A stretch of 5,913 nucleotides of DNA from an uncultured Lachnospiraceae bacterium (GCA_905236365.1 CAJOPP010000009.1:1-5913); one strand, 5' to 3'; positions 1-5,504 are shown, numbered from the stretch's first letter. Notes: a model not told the origin generated them from the sequence alone. Program-made: numbers and translations.

Positions 1-1463
1 ATTCCTAAAATAGATGTTATTTCTCCGAGTATCTTATCAATATCTGCATTTAAACTTGCTCTCTTCTCTTGATACTGTTGTATCAATTCCTTTGGTGGTA
101 AAATCTCTTCCTCTTCATGCGGATAGCCACATAAATCAATATTATAATTTCTATCCACGATTTCCTGCACTGTGTATTTTTTAGATTTATCAAAACCATC
201 TACGGTAATTTCTTCCCGATTAGCCCACCATTCTATTGCCGGATTAAAATGCTCTATCTTCATCGGTTTAGTCTTTGAAAAATTCTTATAGCCATCAGGC
301 ATATCCAATCTGTAAAACCAGGTTTCTTTCGTCGCTTCTGTATTATCAAAGAATAATATATTAGTCGTAATGGATGTATATGGTGCAAATACACTATGTG
401 GCATACGAATGACTGTATGCAGATTATACTCTGATAACAGTTTTTTCTTAATAGATACTTTTGCGTTATCAGTACCGAACAAAAATCCGTCCGGAAGGAT
501 TACTGCTGCTCTTCCACCCTTCTTCAATCTGTACATAATCACCGACATAAATAAATCTGCAGTTTCGCTGCTTGCGAGATCTGAAGGAAAGTTGCTCTTA
601 ATATCAGCTTTCTCATTACCGCCATAGGGAGGATTCATAAGAATAACATCAAATCTGTCATCATCTGAATAATCCAACACCTTCTTTGCAAGCGAATTAT
701 CATGATATATTTGAGGCACGTCTATACCGTGAAGAAGCATATTTGTAATGCATAACATATAAGGAAACTGCTTTTTCTCAACACCATAGATTGAATTATC
801 ATAAGCCTCTTGATCTGCTGTGCTTTTTATCTCCTTTTCAAGTTCGGTAAGCCATGATGTTAAGAATCCACCTGTTCCACACGCAAAGTCGGCAACTTTC
901 TCACCTATCTGTGGACGAATCATTTTTGCCATAAAATCCGTTACGGCACGTGGAGTATAAAACTCACCTGAAGAACCTGCACTCTGCAATTCTCTCAATA
1001 TAGATTCGTATATTTCACCAAATGCATGGATTTCATCATAGTCTCCCAAATCCAGTTCATCAATTACATTGATAACCTGTCGTAATAACACACCATCTTT
1101 CATATACTGATTAGCATCTTCAAATGTTGTTTTAACAATAGCTTTTTTTATCGGTGTGTCTGCATTAACCTCAAGGTCTTTCAGTGTTGGAAACAACGTA
1201 TTATTAACAAAATCCAGCAAAGTATCCCCGGTCATTGCATCGCCCGTTTTATCATCATGCGCCCAATTAGACCATCTGCAATTTTCAGGAATAATGGATA
1301 CATAATCATCATCACTAAATTCCCAGTCCTGTTCTTTTGCATCATATACTTTCAAAAACAGCATCCATGTAATCTGCTCTATACGCTGTGCATCACCATT
1401 GATTCCGGCATCATTTCTCATTATGTCTCTTAGTCTTTTAACAAAATTAGTTAAACTACTCAT
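1..1463 (-). CDS. hsdM: Type I restriction-modification system methyltransferase subunit HsdM (3' end beyond window)
   Basis: HsdM transfers a methyl group from S-adenosylmethionine to N6 of adenine at the site chosen by HsdS; M2S is the modification enzyme and adds HsdR for restriction. The 487 visible codons are open. They begin MSSLTNFVKRLRDIMRNDAG, typical of the N-terminal helical HsdM_N domain, and continue into the N6-methylase domain. GEFYTPR is at residues 166-172, the SAM-binding motif I DFACGTGGF at 192-200, and the catalytic NPPY at 277-280. The visible end (DIDKILGEI region) resembles the usual HsdM C-terminus, so probably only a few codons are missing. The ATG at 1461-1463 lies 6 bases after the hsdR C-terminal stop, with a weak GTGGGG Shine-Dalgarno inside the end of hsdR. 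This implies co-transcription and perhaps translational coupling in an R-M-(S) operon. No defect is visible here, unlike hsdR. Confidence 0.95.
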   Translation of the reverse strand, partial: MSSLTNFVKRLRDIMRNDAGINGDAQRIEQITWMLFLKVYDAKEQDWEFSDDDYVSIIPENCRWSNWAHDDKTGDAMTGDTLLDFVNNTLFPTLKDLEVNADTPIKKAIVKTTFEDANQYMKDGVLLRQVINVIDELDLGDYDEIHAFGEIYESILRELQSAGSSGEFYTPRAVTDFMAKMIRPQIGEKVADFACGTGGFLTSWLTELEKEIKSTADQEAYDNSIYGVEKKQFPYMLCITNMLLHGIDVPQIYHDNSLAKKVLDYSDDDRFDVILMNPPYGGNEKADIKSNFPSDLASSETADLFMSVIMYRLKKGGRAAVILPDGFLFGTDNAKVSIKKKLLSEYNLHTVIRMPHSVFAPYTSITTNILFFDNTEATKETWFYRLDMPDGYKNFSKTKPMKIEHFNPAIEWWANREEITVDGFDKSKKYTVQEIVDRNYNIDLCGYPHEEEEILPPKELIQQYQEKRASLNADIDKILGEITSILG

Positions 1464-1469
1464 TGTATA

Positions 1470-1760
1470 TTACCCCACTTTATATAATTCTTCCTCTAAC
1501 TCTTGAACGGCTTCAAGATAACCTGCCTTACCTCCGAAATAAGAGGCAATCTTTGCAGGTTTTCCATACTTCAGAAACGGATCAATTTTTAATACTTCTG
1601 TTTTCTCTATCTCATAAATTCCGGTATCTTTATATTTCTCTAAAAGGGCTTCCAATATCTCACGGGCAACACCACTATATTTACTCAAAAAGTCCCGTTT
1701 CTTAACATTATTTGCTCTCTCAGTTCTTGTTAAAGGTTTTTTATCGTAAGCGACAGACAT
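1470..1760 (-). pseudogene. hsdR: Detached C-terminal domain of HsdR (EcoEI_R_C-like), out of frame with the main part
   Basis: From VAYDKKPLTRTERANNVKKR onward this 96-codon frame matches the C-terminal domain pattern of EcoEI-type HsdR (CHVAYD..PLTR.ERA.NVKKRD..SKY). It ends in an acidic helix just 6 bases before the hsdM ATG. The frame overlaps the end of the longer hsdR frame by 31 bases and is offset by -1. Adding one base after the TGT of Cys700, for example making CAT, gives FDFIC-H-VAYDKK. That is exactly the family sequence and a protein of about 795 residues. The ATG at 1758-1760 could allow re-initiation, but no Shine-Dalgarno sequence precedes it. In this family the domain is thought to connect HsdR to the M2S core. 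It could be made only by frameshifting or re-initiation; otherwise it is dead. Confidence 0.85.
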
Positions 1761-3856
1761 ATAAAATCAAAATCATCAACATCACTCATATCTTGATCTG
1801 CTTTAAGTGCTTCCAGATCAATACCTCTTGTTTTCATCATATTGACTATCTCAACTTTCTTGTTGAGCTTAGACCAATATGTTATAAATCTGTCTAAAGA
1901 AGCATATTCTCCTCGAATATTATTTTTCGTATAATCTATAACGCTTTCCTGTCGCAATAATTTACCATTTGTATCATACACTGATACTGTTTTGTTAATT
2001 ATTCTTACCGGACATCCATTTACATCCACGTAAGGCTGTTCATGTTCAAGTATTACAGACATATCAGAGTCCTTGTCACTATTTTCGCCACCGTTTATGC
2101 CACTCTTTATGCCTTTTTCTTGATTTTTAGTATTGTAACCGTCATCCTGCTCTATATCACCATCCCATTCAGGATCAGCAAACAGCCTTGAAACACCTCT
2201 AAAATCCATCACAACAAAATGTGTCTTTCCATCCTTTTCACGAATCCTTGTCCCTCTACCTATAATCTGTTTAAACTCTGTCATTGAATTGATTGTCTGA
2301 TCGAGCACTATAAGTTTTGTCATTTTACAGTCAGCTCCGGTAGAAAGCATCTTTGAAGTCGTAGCAATAACAGGATATTTTTCGAGAGAAATAAAATAAT
2401 CCAGTTTCGATTTACCATATGTATCGCTTCCGGTTATTCGTACAACATAATCTGAATTTTGCTTACACATGTCTTTATTCAGATTAGCAAGTGCAATCCT
2501 CATTCTATCCGCGTGATCTTCCGTTGCACAAAATACAATTGTTTTCTGCATTCTGTCTGTACTTTTCAAGTAATTAGTTATTTCAGCAGCAACTTGGTTT
2601 ATCCTATCCTCAATGACTATATTGTAATCGTAATCGCTGTTATTATATATTCTGTCCTCGATTTCATTACCATATATATCACACTGTCCCTTATAAGGTC
2701 TCCAACCGTCACCTATATCGGTTGCAATATTTATAACCTTAAAAGGTGCAAGAAATCCATCATTAATGCCTTCGTTAAGACTATATGTGTATATCGGTTC
2801 TCCAAAATAGTCAATGTTAGATATATATTTTGTCTCTTTCGGTGTAGCAGTCATTCCAAGCTGGGTTGCTTTATTAAAATATTCAAGTATCCTTCGCCAA
2901 TTACTATCTTTTTTTGCAGATCCACGATGACATTCATCAACTATTACTAAGTCAAAAAACTCAGGATTAAAAAGAGCCTGAAATTTTGCTATTGACTCTT
3001 CTCCATCTTCATTATCTTCTTCGCTCTCACTTTTGCCTGAAAGCTGCTGATACAATGAAAAATACACCTCAAAAGACGATATTGTTGTAAGGTCATCTTT
3101 AGAAAAGTCAATTTTATGTATTGTTTTTGCTAACGGTGAAAAATCCTGCTGTATTGACTGGTCTACCAGAATATTTCTGTCTGCAAGATACAGGATTTTC
3201 TTTTTCATACCACTTTTCAATAACCGATAAACTATCTGAAATGCAGTGTAAGTCTTCCCTGTACCCGTAGCCATAACAAGAAGAAGTCTTTGTTGTCCCT
3301 TCGCTATTGCATCCAATGTAATGTTAATTGCATTCCGCTGATAGTATCGTGGATTATTAGTATTCTGTCCTGAATAATAAGGCTGTTTTATTATGATTTC
3401 TTCTTTATCAGAAAGTCCCTCACCTTCATTAGATTCCGACTTAAATCTCCGATATAGATCATCGGGTGTCGGAAACTTATCCATATCAATCTTACATTCT
3501 TCTCCGGTTAGAAAATCATATTCCTCAAAGGCATCTCCATTTGAACTATAAGCAAAAGGTATATTCATCATTTTTGCGTAGGTTTTTGCCTGTTGCATGC
3601 CAAAAGACACACTATGCTTATTATCCTTAGCTTCCACCACTGCAATAGGGTTATTTGCATTTATGTATAAAATATAATCTGCTTTTTTTGGTGTTTCTCT
3701 TGCTACTAAATTGCCTTTTAAATTGATTTTACCGTCCGTAAACCGGACTGACTGCTCCATTGTCAGCTTGTCTTTCCATCCTTTTGATACAATTGCCGGA
3801 GTTATAAAATTAAACTTTATATCTTCTTCTGACATCTGATTCTTTGGCAAAATCAT
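1730..3856 (-). CDS. hsdR: Type I restriction enzyme subunit HsdR, truncated by frameshift (708 aa of about 795)
   Basis: HsdR is the ATP-dependent DNA translocase and nuclease of a type I R-M complex. The N-terminal nuclease domain has the PD-(D/E)xK pattern: D60 in KKADYIL, then E75-A-K77. A Q-tip-like RYYQRNAI lies at 170-177. The SF2 motor follows: Walker A ATGTGKT at 196-202, DECH at 307-310, TATP at 336-339, TGAD at 506-509, and motif VI QIIGRGTR at 530-537. An acidic Ser/Glu/Asp-rich insert spans about 275-288. The ATG at 3854-3856 is supported by AGGAGGGG at 3863-3870. After ...DDFDFIC (residue 700) the frame departs from the family pattern (LSLTIKNL) and stops at 1730-1732. The expected continuation lies in the -1 frame down to 1470, so the ancestral gene is 1470-3856. 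The nuclease and motor may fold, but the assembly domain is missing. Family closest to EcoEI/EcoAI (IB) by domain make-up and R-M order. Confidence 0.93.
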   Translation of the reverse strand: MILPKNQMSEEDIKFNFITPAIVSKGWKDKLTMEQSVRFTDGKINLKGNLVARETPKKADYILYINANNPIAVVEAKDNKHSVSFGMQQAKTYAKMMNIPFAYSSNGDAFEEYDFLTGEECKIDMDKFPTPDDLYRRFKSESNEGEGLSDKEEIIIKQPYYSGQNTNNPRYYQRNAINITLDAIAKGQQRLLLVMATGTGKTYTAFQIVYRLLKSGMKKKILYLADRNILVDQSIQQDFSPLAKTIHKIDFSKDDLTTISSFEVYFSLYQQLSGKSESEEDNEDGEESIAKFQALFNPEFFDLVIVDECHRGSAKKDSNWRRILEYFNKATQLGMTATPKETKYISNIDYFGEPIYTYSLNEGINDGFLAPFKVINIATDIGDGWRPYKGQCDIYGNEIEDRIYNNSDYDYNIVIEDRINQVAAEITNYLKSTDRMQKTIVFCATEDHADRMRIALANLNKDMCKQNSDYVVRITGSDTYGKSKLDYFISLEKYPVIATTSKMLSTGADCKMTKLIVLDQTINSMTEFKQIIGRGTRIREKDGKTHFVVMDFRGVSRLFADPEWDGDIEQDDGYNTKNQEKGIKSGINGGENSDKDSDMSVILEHEQPYVDVNGCPVRIINKTVSVYDTNGKLLRQESVIDYTKNNIRGEYASLDRFITYWSKLNKKVEIVNMMKTRGIDLEALKADQDMSDVDDFDFICLSLTIKNL
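1736..1742 (-). other. Possible -1 slippery heptamer A_AAA_AAC near the end of the truncated hsdR frame
   Basis: The codons ATA AAA AAC CTT TAA at the end of the 708-codon frame contain A_AAA_AAC in the phase needed for X_XXY_YYZ tandem slippage. After a -1 slip the next codon is CCT, which is in the C-terminal HsdR frame (PLTRTERANN). A fusion product would differ from the ancestral protein only over seven residues (LSLTIKN in place of HVAYDKK). The run of six A could also allow transcriptional slippage. A stop codon follows closely, but I see no clear stimulatory hairpin or upstream Shine-Dalgarno-like element. The ancestral frame would read GAT AAA AAA CC, so the heptamer may be a chance by-product of the Lys-Lys codons. 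Confidence 0.3.
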
Positions 3857-3862
3857 ATAGGA

Positions 3863-3870
3863 CCCCTCCT
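3863..3870 (-). promoter_or_regulatory. Strong Shine-Dalgarno sequence of hsdR
   Basis: The minus strand reads AGGAGGGG with six bases between it and the ATG at 3856. It fixes the hsdR start and sits only seven bases downstream of the base of a perfect hairpin, so leader folding could affect its exposure. Confidence 0.8.
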
Positions 3871-3877
3871 AACATAC

Positions 3878-3908
3878 AACTTCTCATAATTCAAAGTTAT
3901 GAGAAGTT
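3878..3908 (-). promoter_or_regulatory. Perfect 12-bp inverted repeat in the hsd leader (hairpin or operator)
   Basis: The arms AACTTCTCATAA (3878-3889) and TTATGAGAAGTT (3897-3908) are exact reverse complements around a 7-base loop. The element lies between the candidate promoter and the hsdR ribosome binding site. There is no T-run after it on the minus strand, so it is not a simple terminator. It may be a leader hairpin that affects translation or mRNA stability, or a dyad bound by a repressor. It does not resemble the XRE operator near 5490. Confidence 0.6.
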
Positions 3909-3924
3909 AATCCCTCAAATAAAT

Positions 3925-3943
3925 GTCTGCCTTCTATGCAGAC
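3925..3943 (-). promoter_or_regulatory. Second small hairpin in the hsd leader
   Basis: GTCTGC (3925-3930) and GCAGAC (3938-3943) pair perfectly around a 7-base loop. It lies 16 bases upstream, in transcription order, of the 12-bp inverted repeat. The hsdR leader therefore seems to carry two stem-loops in series. No function can be assigned from sequence. Confidence 0.4.
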
Positions 3944-3988
3944 CACATCATACCCATAGTTACAGGCGTATAATCATGTTTCTATCTT

Positions 3989-4018
3989 ATCATAACAATA
4001 GATAAAGTTAAATCCTAA
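3989..4018 (-). promoter_or_regulatory. Candidate extended -10 promoter of the hsd operon
   Basis: The minus strand has TGTTATGAT: a TATGAT -10 box at 3989-3994 with the TG of an extended -10 at 3996-3997. At 18-bp spacing there is only a weak -35 (TTAGGA, 4013-4018). Transcription from here would start near 3982 and give a leader of about 125 bases containing both hairpins. An alternative pair is TTGTTA with GATTAT slightly downstream. The rest of 3944-4069 shows nothing else recognisable. The nearby IS end at 4070 could have affected upstream promoter elements. Confidence 0.3.
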
Positions 4019-4069
4019 TTAACTATTTTCTTAATTATCTTTATTGAAATTCGTCACTCCTTCACAAAC

Positions 4070-4088
4070 AAATAGACTCTCGGAATCT
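4070..4088 (+). repeat. Left terminal inverted repeat of the IS relic
   Basis: AAATAGACTCTCGGAATCT matches the reverse complement of 4820-4838 at 18 of 19 positions (A/G difference at the seventh base). The match stops at 4069, which sets the outer boundary. It lies about 200 bp upstream of the transposase start, a rather long gap for an IS. Confidence 0.75.
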
Positions 4089-4198
4089 CTGACACGCATA
4101 AATTATACGTTTTTGAAATCCTTTTTTATATTTTCCCCCACTTGTTTGGCATCTTTTTTTGAAAAAGTACTTGATAAGTGAAGCCAAATGTGCGGCGA

Positions 4199-4231
4199 CC
4201 TTAAAAATCCATATGCACCAGATTTTTAAGG
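4199..4231 (+). promoter_or_regulatory. Perfect 11-bp hairpin upstream of the transposase
   Basis: CCTTAAAAATC (4199-4209) and GATTTTTAAGG (4221-4231) pair exactly around 11 bases. GCG (4195-4197) and CGC (4234-4236) can extend the stem beyond a small internal loop. It lies about 50 bases upstream of the transposase ATG. In several IS families, hairpins near the left end limit transposase expression from outside transcription; that role here is inference. No T-run follows, so it is not a typical terminator. Confidence 0.55.
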
Positions 4232-4281
4232 CACGCTCTTCAATTAAGATACAAATTCGCTCTTGATTGGAGGTGCACATT

Positions 4282-4703
4282 ATGAAACCTGTTAACATCG
4301 GCGGTCATTCCACCTACCAGAAACACGTTCTGGAGCAACTTCGTAAATACTATCCAGACGCTACTTCATCCCTGTCTTCATCGACTTGGGAGATACTCGA
4401 GAAGTTTTACGCTCTCGATTTTCCCCGATTGATGAGATCATGCAGGAGCGATACTCTAACTTCGGCTCTGCCCCGCGACTTCCTTCCGACATGCTGTGCT
4501 CTGCTATGCTTTCCATCGAGTTCAAAATCACCTCCGTCACCACTTGGGTTGCTGATATGAAAGAAAACCATCTTCATGCTCTTCTCAGCGGTTTTCACAT
4601 TGGTGACACTCAGGATATCGGTACATTTTATGACTTCTTCTCACGTCTTTGGGATGGAGATAAAAACAATCTTACTGTTGCAGTTCATCCGCCTAATTTC
4701 TGA
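4282..4703 (+). pseudogene. Transposase N-terminal remnant, frameshifted and C-terminally truncated
   Basis: The ATG at 4282 has GGAGG at 4269-4273 with 8-base spacing. The first frame gives MKPVNIGGHSTYQKHVLEQ and so on to YYPDA (about 27 residues). The sensible reading then moves to the next frame from 4362: YFIPVFIDLGDTREVLRSRF, later a PSDMLCSAMLS segment and a VGTFYDFF-like segment (DIGTFYDFFSRLW), ending at a stop at 4701-4703. One missing base in GACGC-TAC explains the shift. The arrangement resembles the N-terminal recognition region of IS5/IS1182-like DDE transposases (DUF772-like), which are normally several hundred residues long. All catalytic acidic residues are absent, so no active protein can be made. 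The exact family is uncertain. Confidence 0.7.
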
Positions 4704-4772
4704 CGCATGGTCTATTAAAGTGTGCCATTTTCTCACATTTGTATATATATTCCTTCCGTTCTGAATAATATT

Positions 4773-4813
4773 TACTTTTCAAGGTTCATCTTACCGATGG
4801 ATCTTGAAAAGTA
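4773..4813 (+). repeat. Long imperfect stem-loop near the right end of the IS
   Basis: TACTTTTCAAG (4773-4783) pairs with CTTGAAAAGTA (4803-4813), and CATC (4787-4790) with GATG (4796-4799). A symmetric 3-base internal mismatch separates them and the loop is TTACC. The right arm shares bases with a competing pairing at 4801-4823. It is probably a sub-terminal IS structure. Confidence 0.55.
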
Positions 4814-4839
4814 GGCTCAAGATTCCGAGAGCCTATTTT
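4812..4839 (+). terminator. Terminator-like stem with short T-run, overlapping the right IS end
   Basis: TAGGCTC (4812-4818) and GAGCCTA (4829-4835) pair perfectly around 10 bases and are followed by TTTT on the plus strand. On the minus strand the same stem is followed by CTTTTC. It could end transposase transcription or act in both directions, for example after the XRE gene. The T-tracts are short, so the efficiency is doubtful. Confidence 0.4.
4820..4838 (-). repeat. Right terminal inverted repeat of the IS relic
   Basis: Read on the minus strand it is AAATAGGCTCTCGGAATCT, 18/19 identical to the left end. It overlaps a stem-loop (4812-4835), so the IS end doubles as a terminator-like structure. 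Confidence 0.75.
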
Positions 4840-5164
4840 ACAGGGCTGAACGAAAAATATATTTTTGTATCAGCAGGGTATTCTCTCACTTCAACTAATT
4901 ATCATTTTGCAGGACAATAATTATCTGAAGTGAACAAATGCATAAGGATAAATCCTTAACATCCAATACCGTGTTCTCCCGATATGATCACGACTTTGTT
5001 CGACACAAATATACTATCACTGCGTTTGAGGAAAAACAGGTCTTTTTATGGTACTTTTAACTCCACATTGTATCCTTTGTAAGACAATTCCTTATTTATA
5101 ATCCCTAAATCATCTTACAAACAACAAATAGTTGAATTATACCAATGCAGATACTGGTACAATT
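4839..5164. other. Intergenic stretch without a convincing gene; several inverted repeats
   Basis: No coding region with family resemblance is seen. The stretch holds an imperfect hairpin at 4886-4933 (listed separately) and a tight dyad TAAGGAT-AA-ATCCTTA at 4943-4958. It also holds a pair of perfect 9-bp inverted repeats, TTTGTAAGA (5076-5084) and TCTTACAAA (5113-5121), separated by 28 bases. One plus-strand frame of 40 codons starts at ATG 4938 and ends at 5060 (MHKDKSLTSNTVFSRYDHDF at its start). It has no good Shine-Dalgarno sequence and no recognised relatives, so I do not call it a gene. No T-tract terminator directly follows the XRE gene on the minus strand. Confidence 0.5.
4886..4933. 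repeat. Imperfect 17-bp inverted repeat (15/17) with 14-base loop
   Basis: TCACTTCAACTAATTAT (4886-4902) and ATAATTATCTGAAGTGA (4917-4933) are complementary at 15 of 17 positions, with two adjacent mismatches that form an internal loop. No T-run follows on either strand. It could be a folded RNA element, a small MITE-like relic or a protein-binding dyad. Confidence 0.5.
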
Positions 5165-5437
5165 TCAAAGATTCCCTTTCTGTCTTTCATTCACTACCTT
5201 ATAAGCTATAAGCCTGAGTACATATTCTGGCATCATCCTCCGCCCAAGTTCCCATTCCTGCATCGTTCTATAAGGAATCCCAAGCCATTCAGAAAAATCC
5301 TTACGATTCATACCAGACTCTTCTCTAATCACTTTAAATGCATGTGCCATCTTCTTACGCTCTGCATCTGTGTCATCTACAGCATAGTGCTCAACATCAA
5401 TTTCAATTCCTTCTACATTGTATGTTTCTTTTTTCAT
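5165..5437 (-). CDS. XRE-family helix-turn-helix transcriptional regulator (90 aa)
   Basis: This is a small DNA-binding protein, probably an autorepressor. Residues about 32-80 form the HTH region: AFKVIREESGMNRKDFSEWL, then GIPYRTMQEWELGRR, with recognition helix about 55-64. The closing PEYVLRLIAYKV is typical of short XRE regulators in Clostridia. The N-terminal 30 residues (ETYNVEGIEIDVEHY, acidic) are not part of the HTH and may form a small dimerisation or ligand arm. The ATG at 5435-5437 has AAGGAA at 5442-5447. A promoter with a large palindrome across its spacer lies directly upstream. No partner gene such as a toxin is adjacent on the same strand within the window, so it is an orphan here. 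It may be an antitoxin-like protein that lost its partner to IS activity at 4070-4838, which is speculative. Confidence 0.85.
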   Translation of the reverse strand: MKKETYNVEGIEIDVEHYAVDDTDAERKKMAHAFKVIREESGMNRKDFSEWLGIPYRTMQEWELGRRMMPEYVLRLIAYKVVNERQKGNL

Positions 5438-5447
5438 ATTCTTCCTT

Positions 5448-5468
5448 TATGTAGTCATTGCGTGTATC
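5448..5468. promoter_or_regulatory. Downstream degenerate operator for the XRE regulator
   Basis: TATGTAGTCA at 5448-5457 repeats exactly the left half of the palindrome at 5479-5501, in the same orientation and 32 bp away, close to three helical turns. Its other half (5459-5468) matches the palindrome arm only partly, about 5 of 10. It directly abuts the Shine-Dalgarno sequence of the XRE gene. Confidence 0.55.
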
Positions 5469-5475
5469 TGTTTAT

Positions 5476-5504
5476 ACTATATGTAGTCAATGACTACATA
5501 TCAA
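5476..5504 (-). promoter_or_regulatory. Promoter of the XRE regulator gene
   Basis: The minus strand has TTGATA at 5499-5504, a 17-bp spacer, and TATAGT at 5476-5481, each one or two bases from consensus. Transcription would start near 5469 and give a leader of about 30 bases. The -35 box starts just after the T-run of the upstream gene's terminator. Confidence 0.7.
5479..5501. promoter_or_regulatory. Perfect 11-bp-arm palindromic operator in the XRE promoter
   Basis: ATATGTAGTCA (5479-5489) and TGACTACATAT (5491-5501) flank one central A at 5490. The palindrome fills the spacer between the -35 and -10 boxes of the XRE gene and touches both. The position fits repression by polymerase exclusion, most simply by the XRE protein itself. 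Confidence 0.75.

Larger units (their letters stand above)
4070..4838 (+). mobile_element. Decayed, internally deleted insertion sequence (about 769 bp)
   Basis: The two ends are near-perfect terminal inverted repeats of 19 bases (18 matches). Between them lie a short upstream region with a strong hairpin, a Shine-Dalgarno sequence, and the first 140 or so codons of a DDE-type transposase that is frameshifted and lacks its catalytic part. Non-coding sequence then runs to the right end. The element is therefore an internal-deletion, MITE-like relic that could move only with a related transposase in trans. No target-site duplication is evident in the flanks (…CACAAAC before 4070, TACAGGG… after 4838), so the exact outer ends are uncertain by a few bases or the duplication has decayed. 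The family resembles IS4/IS5/IS1182-type DDE elements, but I cannot assign it firmly. Confidence 0.75.

Noticed and set aside
2459..2950. 163-codon plus-strand open frame within hsdR
   Set aside because: It lies opposite conserved helicase motifs of hsdR, so it is a shadow.
3969..3974. Plus-strand TATAAT as a promoter
   Set aside because: There is no matching -35 box, and it would point into the IS with no gene directly downstream.
4062..4298. 78-codon minus-strand open frame across the left part of the IS
   Set aside because: It is antisense to the IS left end and transposase start, has no domain resemblance, and crosses the IS boundary.
4185..4741. CAAATGTG (4185-4192) and CACATTTG (4734-4741) as possible IS ends
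   Set aside because: They share only 8 bases. The 18/19 match at 4070-4088 and 4820-4838 encloses them and is a far better pair of ends.
4853..4866. AAAAATATATTTTT palindrome
   Set aside because: Self-complementary A/T runs are expected by chance in AT-rich DNA, and there is no context for function.
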